Notes: generated from the letters alone by a model not told the origin. A DNA stretch of 25,883 bases from Chara braunii (GCA_003427395.1 BFEA01001080.1:78000-103882), one strand, 5' to 3'; shown: positions 1 through 7,969, numbered from the stretch's first letter. Numbers and translations: made by a program.

Positions 1-17
1 GGGGGGGGGGGGGGGGG
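1..17. repeat. poly-G run at window edge
   Basis: Seventeen consecutive G bases open the window. Such a run at a contig edge is often a sequencing or assembly artefact, although a real homopolymer is possible. No gene is associated with it. Confidence 0.9.
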
Positions 18-69
18 TAAATACCCAGCACCACTTCAACACGAGGTTGTCGTGCTACAAGGCCATGCA

Positions 70-145
70 TAGACTGTGGTCAGTGTCTTATGAGGGTGGT
101 ACACGCACACGCATGGCCAGCAACTACCTGGGTTCAAACCCGAGC
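70..145 (+). other. tRNA-like A-box/B-box fragment, possible SINE head
   Basis: A B-box-like motif, GGGTTCAAACCC, lies at 130-141 and can form a T-arm with four of five pairs. An A-box-like stretch, TGGTCAGTG, starts at 77. The A-to-B spacing is about 54 nt, longer than the 44 nt of a standard tRNA, and I see no convincing acceptor stem. It could be a tRNA pseudogene, the head of a SINE, or chance. Confidence 0.22.
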
Positions 146-180
146 AGAAACATGCATCACGGATCTTGATTAATATAATC

Positions 181-427
181 CGGGAGCGGGGCGGGGCGGG
201 ACAGCGTGGGCGCGTGGCGCACGCGCGCGTGTGACGGTCTTGGTCTTGTGGCGCCTGCTTTTTTCGCCACGTGTCACCTCCTGCAGGCGCCTGTTTTCCC
301 CGTCGTTTTTACTGAAAAAACCCGAAAAACAACAAAAAAAAAACGTTGTCGGTTTTGCTGTTTTCTCAGCTCTACAGCTGTACGGGGTGGTGGGTGGGAG
401 CGGAGAACGTTCCCGCTTCGATACCAA
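181..427 (-). mobile_element. 5' leader and internal start of a minus-strand LTR retrotransposon
   Basis: Read on the minus strand, this follows the LTR at 428-745 directly. It begins with a primer-binding site and runs into a leader with a C-rich ACCCACCACC tract. It resembles the sequence after the LTR fragment at 16324-16525. Both leaders share the C-rich tract, a CGGG-T-run segment and a GTGACA...TGGCGAAAAA segment. Beyond that the two diverge, and this copy becomes GC-rich (about 181-240). No gag or pol coding sequence is visible before the window edge, so the body lies to the left, outside the window. The 85-151 aa minus-strand ORFs crossing it have no recognisable domain. Confidence 0.6.
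410..426 (-). other. primer-binding site (tRNA-primed)
   Basis: On the minus strand the sequence is TGGTATCGAAGCGGGAA, one base after the LTR end ...GTCCGCTACA. A TGG-initiated site just after an LTR ending in CA is the standard primer-binding arrangement. The same 17 bases occur at the same place after the LTR at 16525. Plant elements primed by initiator tRNA-Met usually carry TGGTATCAGAGC. Here only TGGTATC is shared, so the primer is a different or divergent tRNA with a 3' acceptor strand CTTCGAT. Confidence 0.7.
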
Positions 428-589
428 TGTAGCGGACCCACCAGGTGTGGTGCTCCGCTAGTGATAGAGATGGAGATGGAGGAAGAAGGGGGGAGCAAGA
501 TGCACAACGCAGCTCCCCACGCAAGACCCCAACGCATGTACTCCAAAAATGTGCAAGTGTAGAATGAATAATGAAAACAGACAACTGTT

Positions 590-601
590 GGGGTATACCC
601 C
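590..601. promoter_or_regulatory. conserved LTR palindrome GGGGTATACCCC (copy A)
   Basis: This 12-bp perfect palindrome is retained in all three LTR copies (also 15000-15011 and 16347-16358) although the flanks have diverged. It includes a TATA-like core, so it may belong to the LTR promoter or be a dimeric protein-binding site. The role is inferred. Confidence 0.4.
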
Positions 602-688
602 AGCGGACTGACCGGACTGGACTGGACTGGCTGGTACCGCCAGAGGTACCGGCCTGGACTGGACTGGACTGCCCCCGAATAGAACACA

Positions 689-727
689 GGCCTGTGAGAA
701 CAGGCGAAGGGGCTAGTCTCACAGGCC
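689..727. other. LTR stem-loop (11 bp stem, 17 nt loop)
   Basis: GGCCTGTGAGA (689-699) pairs perfectly with TCTCACAGGCC (717-727) around a 17-nt loop. The equivalent hairpin occurs twice in LTR copy B (15090-15127 and 15188-15223 region). There, changes in one stem strand are matched by changes in the other, which suggests selection for pairing in RNA or single-stranded DNA. Confidence 0.6.
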
Positions 728-853
728 AACCAGAGGTCCGCTACAAGTGGATTTCAGATTCTGAGGAAAAGTCTGCTAGAGGTTATTTTTGGCCCCATTC
801 CAACTCGTGACTAAATGAAAGTGCTTTCGAAGGAAGGTTCGAAAGAATTATAA

Positions 854-1076
854 GGCTTGAAAGTAAGCCTCTGTTTGTTAAAGGTTTGAAAGTAAGTCTC
901 TATCTGTTAAGGTTTGAAAGTAAGTCTCTGTCTGTTAAAGGCTTGAAAGTAAGCCTCTGTCTGTTAAAGGCTTGAAAGTAAGTCTTTATCTGTTAACGGC
1001 TTGAAAGTAAGCCTCTGTCTATTAAAGGTTTGAAAGTAAGCATCTGCTATGTTTGAAAGTAAGTCAATGTTTGAAG
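854..1076 (+). repeat. tandem repeat array, about 29-bp unit, about 7.5 copies
   Basis: The unit resembles GGCTTGAAAGTAAGCCTCTG plus TCTGTTAAA and is repeated head to tail at 854, 883, 911, 940 and onward, degenerating after about 1028. Each unit contains GGCTT-GAAAGT-AAGCC, a 5-bp hairpin. Units with GGTTT usually carry AAGTC, which still pairs through G-U wobbles. There are no spacers of the CRISPR kind, since the repeats abut. 746-853 holds nothing recognisable. Confidence 0.85.
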
Positions 1077-1773
1077 TTATTGTAAGTAATAAAATATGCA
1101 TGGAGTATTTCATAAAAGAGTATCCAGATGATTATAAAATAAAAGAAAGATGAACGACGGAAATGTCGCTCGTCACAGATGAGTGTGTAAGAGATGGATT
1201 AATTTCATATATATTGTGATTATGTGATATGTTTGGTGAGATCTTATAAAGACTTCTTCTTGTACTGCTTATGGTAAGCGACGAGGACGTCGATTAATGG
1301 AGGCGGGGAAGGTTGTCGGAATAAAAACCCTTATGAGGGTTTCTGCCCGAGTTTTTCAAGGTCAGACGTTATCCGACTCTTTTCGCTGGATTTGAGAAAC
1401 ATGATGAGATTGACGTTGTCAAAGTTATTCAGACCAACCCTATAACTATGAAACCTAAAGCCTGACGTTGTTGACGTATGACGTCGTTGACGTGTAACGT
1501 CGTTGACGTTCGATTGGAACAGCAGGAGTCAGTGGTACGACTTGTCGTCCGCGGTTCCCCACAAGGCCGCTAGGGTGCGCGGTCAAACTAAAGCTAGACT
1601 TAGTCTACCTAAAATAAGGTAGCGGACGCGCGATTCAAGGCCTTAGTAGGCCAAATAGGTACCCACGCCATGTACGTGGCCACGACATGCGTACCGTGTT
1701 GCCAGATGGTCGCCGTATTGGTGGCAACACGGCCGGCTTGCGACTGGGGCTGCTAGGGTACGCAAGGCTTGCC
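1077..1773. other. non-coding stretch with TGACGT clusters and hairpins
   Basis: I see no gene. Notable parts are a hairpin AAACCCT-tatg-AGGGTTT (1325-1342) inside a 40-bp segment that resembles 21995-22034, and a cluster of TGACGT/GACGTCG words at about 1466-1510 (the core of plant bZIP sites, here probably just a short tandem repeat). There is also an 11-bp perfect hairpin CCGTGTTGCCA / TGGCAACACGG with a 27-nt loop (1694-1742). Confidence 0.6.
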
Positions 1774-1926
1774 ATATAATAGCCATTTCGTCAAAACGGA
1801 CATATTATATTTTTTGAACGAAACCAAAACTGACTTTTTTTGCCAAAATCCGGTCGGAATTTTTCGCTCTTGGGGGTCCGGCGTTCCCAAAACGCCGGAC
1901 CTCCCTGGTCTATGGTTGAGACCAGA

Positions 1927-1957
<31 letters not shown>

Positions 1958-2109
1958 CTGGTGTCAACCATAGACCAGGGGGGTCCGGCATTTTGGGAAC
2001 GCCGGACCCCCGAAAGCAAAAAATTCTGACCGGATTTTGGCAAAAAAAATCAGTTTAGATTTCGTTCAAAAAATATAATATGTCCGTTTTAACGAAATGG
2101 CTGTTATAT
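1774..2109. mobile_element. foldback element with ~150-bp inverted arms around a poly-T spacer
   Basis: Left arm 1774-1929 and right arm 1958-2109 are inverted copies, roughly 90% alike by eye, separated by 28 T bases (1930-1957). The outer ends read TAATAGCCATTTCGTCAAAA on the left and TAACAGCCATTTCGTTAAAA on the reverse complement of the right. Each arm contains its own smaller hairpin, GGTCCGGCGTT / AACGCCGGACC (1875-1901 on the left), so the structure is nested. No coding capacity is visible; the short ORFs over it are shadows of the arms. It fits a foldback or MITE-type non-autonomous DNA element. I cannot fix a target-site duplication, though TA-rich flanks are present. A shorter relative lies at 7970-8160. 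Confidence 0.75.
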
Positions 2110-2156
2110 GTGGTCGTAGGTGATACCGGACTGGGCTGATCTCTTCATAAGGAAGA

Positions 2157-2395
2157 GTTGCTCCTATTCCATCGTGGTATAGGAGTTAGCCAGTAGGATA
2201 TCATGTCAGACTTTCGCCCAGCAGATACTGGGATCAAGCCCGACCACATGTATCCTAGTGGGCCAGCTCCTTTTGGAGCAGCCCAGCCTTTCGGCGCGGC
2301 CGTTTTTTGTCGTGCGATCCCTGAGCTCGTGCAGTTGAAAACAGCAGCGTGAATATCTGCATGGCTCTGCGCAAGGACAACATACATATAGTAGG
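2157..2395 (+). mobile_element. tRNA-related SINE-like unit 1
   Basis: The unit starts GTTGCTCCTA, forms a 5' hairpin CTCCTAT/ATAGGAG (2161-2185), and carries an A-box-like TTAGCCAGTAGG (2186-2197) and a B-box-like GGATCAAGCC (2231-2240). A-box to B-box distance is 44 nt, exactly that of a tRNA. A body segment with the hairpin GCTCCTTTTGGAGC (2267-2280) follows. A diverged second copy begins 239 bp downstream with the same order of parts. This fits a Pol III-transcribed, tRNA-derived SINE. The acceptor stem is not convincing, so it is not a functional tRNA gene. Confidence 0.5.
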
Positions 2396-2695
2396 GTTGC
2401 CCCTACTACAGTTGTAGTAGGAGCCTGCCCGATAGGTAAGTATGCTAGACTGTCACGCCGTAGATGCGGGGATCAAATCTGTACATGACTTCAGGCTGGC
2501 TCCTTTTGGAGCAGCCAAGGCGGTCGGGTGCGGCTGATTCCGAGCGCGCAATCATCAGGATCGCACGACTGCAATCAACCGCGCGGAAACTTGTATGGTC
2601 CCTGTGCAAGGATGACACACATAAATCGAGAAATGATTTTTTTAATGTGACCGTTGGGACATGCCAACGGGGTAAAAAAAAAAAAAAAAAAAAAA
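2396..2695 (+). mobile_element. tRNA-related SINE-like unit 2 with poly-A tail
   Basis: Organised like the unit before it: GTTGCCCCTA start, a 5' hairpin CCTACTAC/GTAGTAGG (2402-2421), A-box-like CTGCCCGATAGG (2425-2436), B-box-like GGATCAAATC (2470-2479, again 44 nt away) and the GGCTCCTTTTGGAGCAGCC body motif. It continues to a 3' hairpin CCGTTGG-gacatg-CCAACGG (2651-2670) followed by 22 A bases (2674-2695), as expected of a reverse-transcribed SINE tail. The first unit lacks the tail, so the pair may be a dimeric SINE. Confidence 0.5.
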
Positions 2696-3139
2696 CTAAA
2701 GCTAAATCTAAGCGCCAAGTGACATTGTACGATGACTGGGGCTTCTTACCCCAGTACACCTGACAGGCGCCCGTTTTTTAAGGGCAATCGTTTTCTTTTC
2801 TTTTTTTTTGTAAGTTCTTTTATATTTTTTTTTTCTTTTTTTTTTCTTTAGATTTCGTTTAGATTTTTTATTAGATTTTTCTTTTTAGATTTGGTTTAGA
2901 TTATTTTTCTTTTCTTTTTATTTATCTTTTGGTGCATTGAGCACCCGTTCGTTTCAGATGAACATGTCACAAAAGTGAAAAAAAAAAAAAAAAAAAAAAG
3001 GAGAGCATGATTATGCCTGACTTTTTCGTCGGATTTCAATGGATTGAGCGAAAGGCGGAGTCCACAACCCATCTGTGGATAGGCAAAGTTGAGTGCATCT
3101 GCCTCGAGATAGCGGCTACGTGCAGGTGAGTTTTGTTGG
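2696..3139. repeat. T-rich low-complexity tract with flanking homopolymers
   Basis: 2775-2930 is a T-rich stretch with repeated TTTAGATTT words. A 22-base A run (2978-2999) follows, then about 140 bp of ordinary sequence up to a 24-base T run (3140-3163). No coding sequence is seen. The opposed A and T runs could be the tails of two oppositely oriented retroposons. Confidence 0.7.
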
Positions 3140-3163
3140 TTTTTTTTTTTTTTTTTTTTTTTT
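3140..3163. repeat. poly-T run
   Basis: Twenty-four consecutive T bases, possibly the reverse complement of a retroposon poly-A tail. The 3164-3430 region to its right contains no recognisable gene. Confidence 0.85.
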
Positions 3164-3432
3164 CCCTCCTGCTACGGTTTACTGAAAGAACAGTTGCGCT
3201 CGTTCATGATGGAACAGGCAGCAACTGTATGATTGACGCCCGAACCTGGCATCATGGTGGTCCAGGTGAGGGCGCGTTTAAAAGAGTAGGAGAGATGGGG
3301 AAGAGACGAGATAAAAAAAAAGCATCACGAATCTAATCGTGACGCAGGGCCAGATACAGGCGTAGAAACATTTGGACTTTCAAATGACAACAAACTTTTG
3401 GATTTCAATAGTCTGCTCTACTTGGCTCTATA

Positions 3433-3553
3433 CAGCCATTTAGGGCTGGATCTGGCCAGGGATAGCGGCCAGATGCATTACCAAGGCCTGAAACTTGGTT
3501 CCCCTAGGGGAACATCAAGTTTCTTAACCCTTGATCTCGTCTGAGATCAAGGG
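3433..3553. other. cluster of four adjacent hairpins
   Basis: Four inverted repeats follow one another: CAGCC/GGCTG (3433-3448); TCTGGCC-9 nt-GGCCAGA (3451-3473); a long one, GAAACTTG(G)TTCCCCTAGGGGAA(CAT)CAAGTTTC (3490-3523); and CCCTTGATCTC-gtct-GAGATCAAGGG (3528-3553), an 11-bp perfect stem with a 4-nt loop. It could be a cruciform-forming MITE remnant or a structured RNA. No protein-coding frame fits. Confidence 0.6.
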
Positions 3554-3612
3554 CCAAGCCTCACTCCGAGTTTTGGCTGAGGGCAAAGTAGCTGCCCTCC
3601 GCCTCCAGCCAA

Positions 3613-3620
3613 CTATAAAA
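3613..3620 (+). promoter_or_regulatory. TATA-box-like CTATAAAA
   Basis: CTATAAAA sits just downstream of the hairpin cluster and upstream of the GC-rich repeat that begins near 3650. It matches the plant TATA consensus, but no convincing ORF or first exon follows, so promoter function is only a possibility. Confidence 0.25.
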
Positions 3621-3896
3621 CAGCCAGCAGCCAGCCAACCAGCATTCATTTGTGGTTGGTGTTGCTAGCATTTCGCTTGGGTGAATGTTGGTTGTTGGAG
3701 GAGGAGCTGCTGATGGAGTTAGAGGGAGCTGAGTTGAGGTTTGCAAGTGAGGGAGGAGGATTGTTGGAGGTGGCCATAACTGTGAAACATAACCATAGCT
3801 GCCATCTCAGCAAAATGAGGAGAGGAGAGGCTTCCATAGCCATCGTGCTGCGGGGTGCCAGCAGGAGGTGCTGTTGTTCGTAGCAGGTTTTTCGGC

Positions 3897-4392
3897 AAGC
3901 GGTGTAGGGGAAACTCTATCCGTTTTGCACGGCGGTGGCAAGTATTCGGCAAGCGGTGCAGGGGAGACTCTGCCTGTTCGGCACAACAACGACAGCGCTT
4001 TGTCGGCGGTTGTGAGGGAGCGCTGCCGAAATTTTGCAGCGACAGTATCGGGTTTGTCGACAGTGGTGCGGAAGCGCTGCCAAAATTTTGCAGCGACAAC
4101 GCCGGGTTAAACGGTTGTGGAGCGGAAGCGCTGCCAATTTTTTGCGGCAACGACGCTGAGTTTTTGGCGGTGACACGGAAGCGCTGCCGATTTTTTTGCG
4201 GCAGCTACACTGAGATTTTGGTGGCGACGCGGAAGTGTTGCCGAAATCTTCCAGCATTGACGGTGTTTTTTTTTACAGCGACGCGGAGGTGCTGCTAAAC
4301 TTTTGCGACAGCAGCAACCCGTTCTAGGTGGTGACGTGGAAGCGCTGCCCGGTTTGCTTAGACTGTGAGGGACATTTTGTGGCAGCATGTTC
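3897..4392. repeat. degenerate minisatellite, ~54-60 bp unit
   Basis: A motif like GCGGAAGCGCTGCCGAAATT plus TTGCAGCGAC recurs about every 54-60 bp, with centres near 4022, 4074, 4130, 4183 and 4240, and with weaker copies on both sides (for example GGCAAGCGGTG at 3898 and 3949). The low stop density leaves ORFs of 113-147 codons open on both strands. Neither shows a known domain, so I treat them as by-products of the repeat. Confidence 0.7.
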
Positions 4393-5104
4393 TGGTATTG
4401 ACGGCAACGGCGTGGTGGTGCGGTTGGTGTGACGGCGACGCTGAGACGCCGTCAGATTACTGGGAGGTGATTGTGTGTCGAGAGGGTGTCGAGGCAAGCG
4501 ATCGTTCTAGGGAGTGGTGTGGATCGCTTGCGGGTGACTCGTTGTGACGATTGTCTTCTCTGGAGTGCGATTTTACACGGTCTTCTTGAGTGGGTTGTAT
4601 CTTCAATTTTACTCAAGGTCAGTTGACTCAGACCCCTTCACACCTGTGTGAACCCACGCTTGCTTGAACTAGTTCTTTGAATGTTCACTGAAAAGGTAGA
4701 GAAAATGTGTGTTTGCACGCGTGAATGAAAGTTTGACATGAGTTTGAACTTGCATTGCTTTCTTTTTAACTTGTTGTTTGGCCTAATGTGCAGGTAGGTA
4801 GAAGGATGTCTGAAAAAGAGGAACCTAACCACGTTAATAAAAGCGAATGGAAGGATGGTTGTCATCTATTTCTCGCTTGCATGCATGTTGAAGGGAAGGA
4901 CAACCAGTATATGACGGAAAAGGAATTTGATCACATAAAGAAAAAAAATCAATTGGACGTAGATTTTTTCTGAGGATACTCGTTCTTTCCCGAATAACCC
5001 TCTCCGTCTATGTCCGTCTATTTGAATGTTTTTCTCCTCTGTGATCTCTTTTCTTCGTCTAAGTTACTCTTGGCGTCAGGCGACAAGGGACCTTTTTACC
5101 TGCC
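4393..5104. other. no recognised gene; one short ORF
   Basis: The only frame with a protein-like composition starts at ATG 4806 and ends at TGA 4973 (about 55 codons, MSEKEEPNHVNKSEWKDG...DVDFF), charged and without a known motif. A TGTGCAG|GTAGG context lies just upstream at 4788-4797 and could resemble a splice acceptor. I do not recognise the peptide and cannot call it a gene. Confidence 0.3.
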
Positions 5105-7200
5105 TTGGTAGATATTTTTCCCTTTCCTAGGAGGCATCTGAGGCGGGGGTTCGTTGCCATAGGGGCCGGCCCTGCTATCGACTCGGAATGGACCGCTTAT
5201 GTGGGGGGATACCACGATGTTGTGATGGATCCAACCCAACTTCTGAGATCCGAGGTTCGCTCGGGCGAGGACGAGGGTTATCCCAGACCACCTTCTAGGG
5301 AAAGGACATGCGCTTACTAAGGGAAAAGCCTAAAGTTCTTAGCGCCTCGCGTTAGCATACCCCTTTAGTGGTCTTCTTAGGGGTCACTTGTGCATGGAGA
5401 ACTGAGCCACAAGAAGCTCGGTTCATGGCTATTAGTTGAAACAGAGCACAACTAGACACTCTTATCGTGGTTGGCCTCGCCACAAGAAGCGAGGACCAAT
5501 AGGGTTGATATGGCAAGCAAGGCTTGAATGGCTAGAGCGCGAGAACAACCCTTTTCAGTAGGGTCAACGAGAGCCAGAAGGACAAAGCAACCAACAAAAT
5601 TTGAAAGCGGATCCTCATCTTTAATGGGGCATCTGGTGTTCGGTTGTTCAAGTCGAATACTGACTTGTATAGTGGTAGCCGGATTACTTGCAAATGACAT
5701 TCACACCAAAGTTAGAAAGGTAGTGACGTCATCATTAAAGTAATGACATCCTAACTTTACTTGAGAGTTGGGACGCCCATATTCCTTGCTAGCAGTCAGT
5801 GTGGTATGAAAGAACTTGGCAACACATCTCATCGAGTCGAAAAAGTCATGAAAGTGCAGTCGTCTGACAGACAAAGTGGAGATACTTTAGTCAGACGTCA
5901 TTTGAGCGTCGCATTGTGTATAGGTTACGTATTGATCTTTTGTTGATAAATGTTGTTTAAAGTCAAGTTGACTTTTATCGGATGCATGAGTTTATTGTAT
6001 ATAGGTTGATTTCAGAAGATAAGTGAGTTTACGTTGACCCAAGCCTTCTTTTGAAAGCATTTTGTCTGATTAACTCTTGGTTGTCTTTGAAATAAGGGAC
6101 TAGGATTGATTGAGATTTTCTTACGCTTGTAATATTACGCCCTAGTTGACCGGCGTACATTCTGATTCCTGGGAGATCAGCGCTCCAGGGATGGACGACG
6201 TTCGGGTTCACTTTGGCGTTTAACCATGCGTACCAATGCTACACCGAACGAGCAAACGCCCTCGGTCGACCTACCTCTGCAATTGCATTACAAAAGCCTT
6301 CGCATATGGGTCAGTAGCACGGCGGGGATACGCCCCTAAGGGTGGTGACAACCCCTTAGGGAAGGTAAGTTGTGCCCCGCGAGAACCTATCCTGTTTCAG
6401 GGGACCGTGAGATGTACAGTTGGCGCACTCGGCCGGAGCGGCGAAGGGTCGACGAGGTTACCGTGTCGTCCCCGAGTTGTCTCTAAAAAGTTGAAAGCCT
6501 AAGTTTCTCCTGCGTGACTTGGTTGGGAGGGCCCTCGCTCGCGTGGGGGCCGATGCGCTCGACACCGCAAACGACGCGTATCCATGAAACGGACCTTTGT
6601 TGAATGAGCAATCATGAACTTCAAGGTCAGCAGACAAGTAGCGGCTGCAAGTGCCCCGCCTATGCTCGCTGCCGGACAATACTCGGCTTTTGTTCGCTGC
6701 AACACAACACTTCAGACGCCATACATGACTTTGCACTCCAGGCGAACATGGCTTCCTACGAGTGGGGGATCAACAACGTCGTCTTTTGTATGACGAATAT
6801 GGCCACTACCCGTCCTCTGGCCTACCAGCGTACGTCCATGAAAATTCGAATTCGAATTTCTGAATTTTTGCCTCCACGAGCTTTTGACCTTCTCGTCATG
6901 AGCCGGCCAGGGCCCGTCGCCCTGTGTACCACGAACACGAGGCTGCAATGAGCCGACACCGTCGGCGCGGCCCCGTGTACGTATATGAAAACAGGTCGCG
7001 GGAGACCTTTTAGGACGGTTCCTAAAAGCTTTTCTTGAGGAATGCGTGTAACCACGCCGCTACAATTCCTAAAAAAATTTTAGGGCTCGTCTTAAGTCTT
7101 TTTTTATTCCTTTAGGAGTGTCTAACGAGACCCTTAGGAGGAAGTGCTTGGATAATTTTACGGTTTTCGGCGGCGTTGTTACACCTCGTCCTAATTCAAT
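5105..7200. other. no recognised gene; scattered palindromes
   Basis: ORFs of 60-115 codons occur in several frames but none shows a family signature. Structural points are a hairpin CCCTAAGGG-10 nt-CCCTTAGGG (6334-6361) and an 18-bp perfect palindrome AAATTCGAATTCGAATTT (6842-6859). It is probably old, decayed intergenic or transposon sequence. Confidence 0.5.
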
Positions 7201-7234
7201 GGGTCGCGGGGAAAACCCTTGAGGGTCTCCCGCG
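7201..7234. other. hairpin, ACCCT-tg-AGGGT core with GC outer stem
   Basis: ACCCT (7215-7219) pairs with AGGGT (7222-7226), extended by an outer GCGGG/CCCGC stem. The core resembles the ACCCT-loop-AGGGT hairpins at 1325-1342 and 22005-22022, possibly a shared LTR-type motif. Confidence 0.4.
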
Positions 7235-7384
7235 GGCAATGTCATACGCATATACGCAGTTGTGGGGGTGAATGTTCGTCATCGTGGTGGGATGTCTGTG
7301 CGTCCTCGCGCGTGGTCCTGTGGTGGCGGCAGGGAGGCCTACCGAGCTGGAAAAAAAAAGAGAAAAGACATAAAACCTCCCCGG

Positions 7385-7607
7385 GACGAAACCTTTGTAT
7401 CCATTTCCCCCCAAACGGGGAAAAAAGTGCCTCAAGCCCCAAAATCACTTTCGACGTTATTTTTCACCCTGCAAAACACTTTCCCACCATTTTTATGCAG
7501 CAACCATTACCGGCCCATCCAGGGTACAACAATGACACCAAAAGTGATTTTGGGACTTGCGACACTTTTTTCCCCGTTTGGGGGGAAATGGATACAAAAG
7601 TTTCGTC
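7385..7607. mobile_element. foldback element 2, 67-bp inverted arms
   Basis: Left arm 7385-7451 and right arm 7542-7607 are inverted copies with about four mismatches, separated by about 90 bp of unrelated sequence. Both contain a CCATTTCCCCCCAAACGGGG core and begin GACGAAAC. There is no similarity in sequence to the foldback at 1774-2109, so this is a separate family. Overlapping ORFs of up to 150 codons are products of the arms and carry no known domain. Confidence 0.65.
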
Positions 7608-7969
7608 GTGGTGTCGGGCGGCCAAATCCAGTCGGCCTCCCGGAATGAGGGAATTTTGGGCCTACACCTAATGATGTTAACCATTTCTGACAGCAAATAC
7701 GACAGTCGAGAAACAGAAAAACAGGGCACTCGAGCCAACCATCGTTTTCCGTTCCCGCAACCATGTATATTAGACCTACAATTATATTAAATATCATATT
7801 ACTTTATCTTATTTGTGGAGCTCCCCTAACGGAGCAATTTTGACCTTATGTTCACTACCACTGCAGCTCGACCTTAACCACATGCACGAGACTCCGCACG
7901 AGCGATTTTGCGGTGTCAAGTCGAATGTGGTACTTTATTTATTTTTGTGACTATGTTAAAAGTCATAAA

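Larger units (their letters stand above)
428..745 (-). mobile_element. LTR (copy A), 318 bp, 5' LTR of a minus-strand element
   Basis: The ends form an 11-bp perfect inverted repeat, TGTAGCGGACC / GGTCCGCTACA, giving canonical TG...CA termini. The adjacent primer-binding site fixes orientation: this is the 5' LTR of an element on the minus strand. Inside are a GGTACC-flanked segment, ACTGG pentamer runs (609-630, 655-669), a perfect palindrome GGGGTATACCCC (590-601) and an 11-bp hairpin (689-727). It is homologous to the LTRs at 14833-15284 and 16324-16525. The partner LTR is outside the window, so target-site duplications cannot be checked. Confidence 0.75.

Noticed and set aside
1-17. G-quadruplex or telomere-like end
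   Set aside because: A single uninterrupted G run at the sequence edge is more simply a homopolymer or assembly artefact; no telomere repeat follows.
854-1076. CRISPR array
   Set aside because: The 29-bp units abut without variable spacers and degenerate gradually, as a minisatellite does; the window is eukaryotic.
2157-2260. Functional tRNA gene
   Set aside because: A- and B-box spacing fits, but there is no acceptor-stem pairing and no recognisable anticodon arm, so it is better read as a SINE head.
7219-7671. 150- and 128-codon ORFs
   Set aside because: They cross both arms of the foldback at 7385-7607, so the open frames come from the inverted repeat itself.
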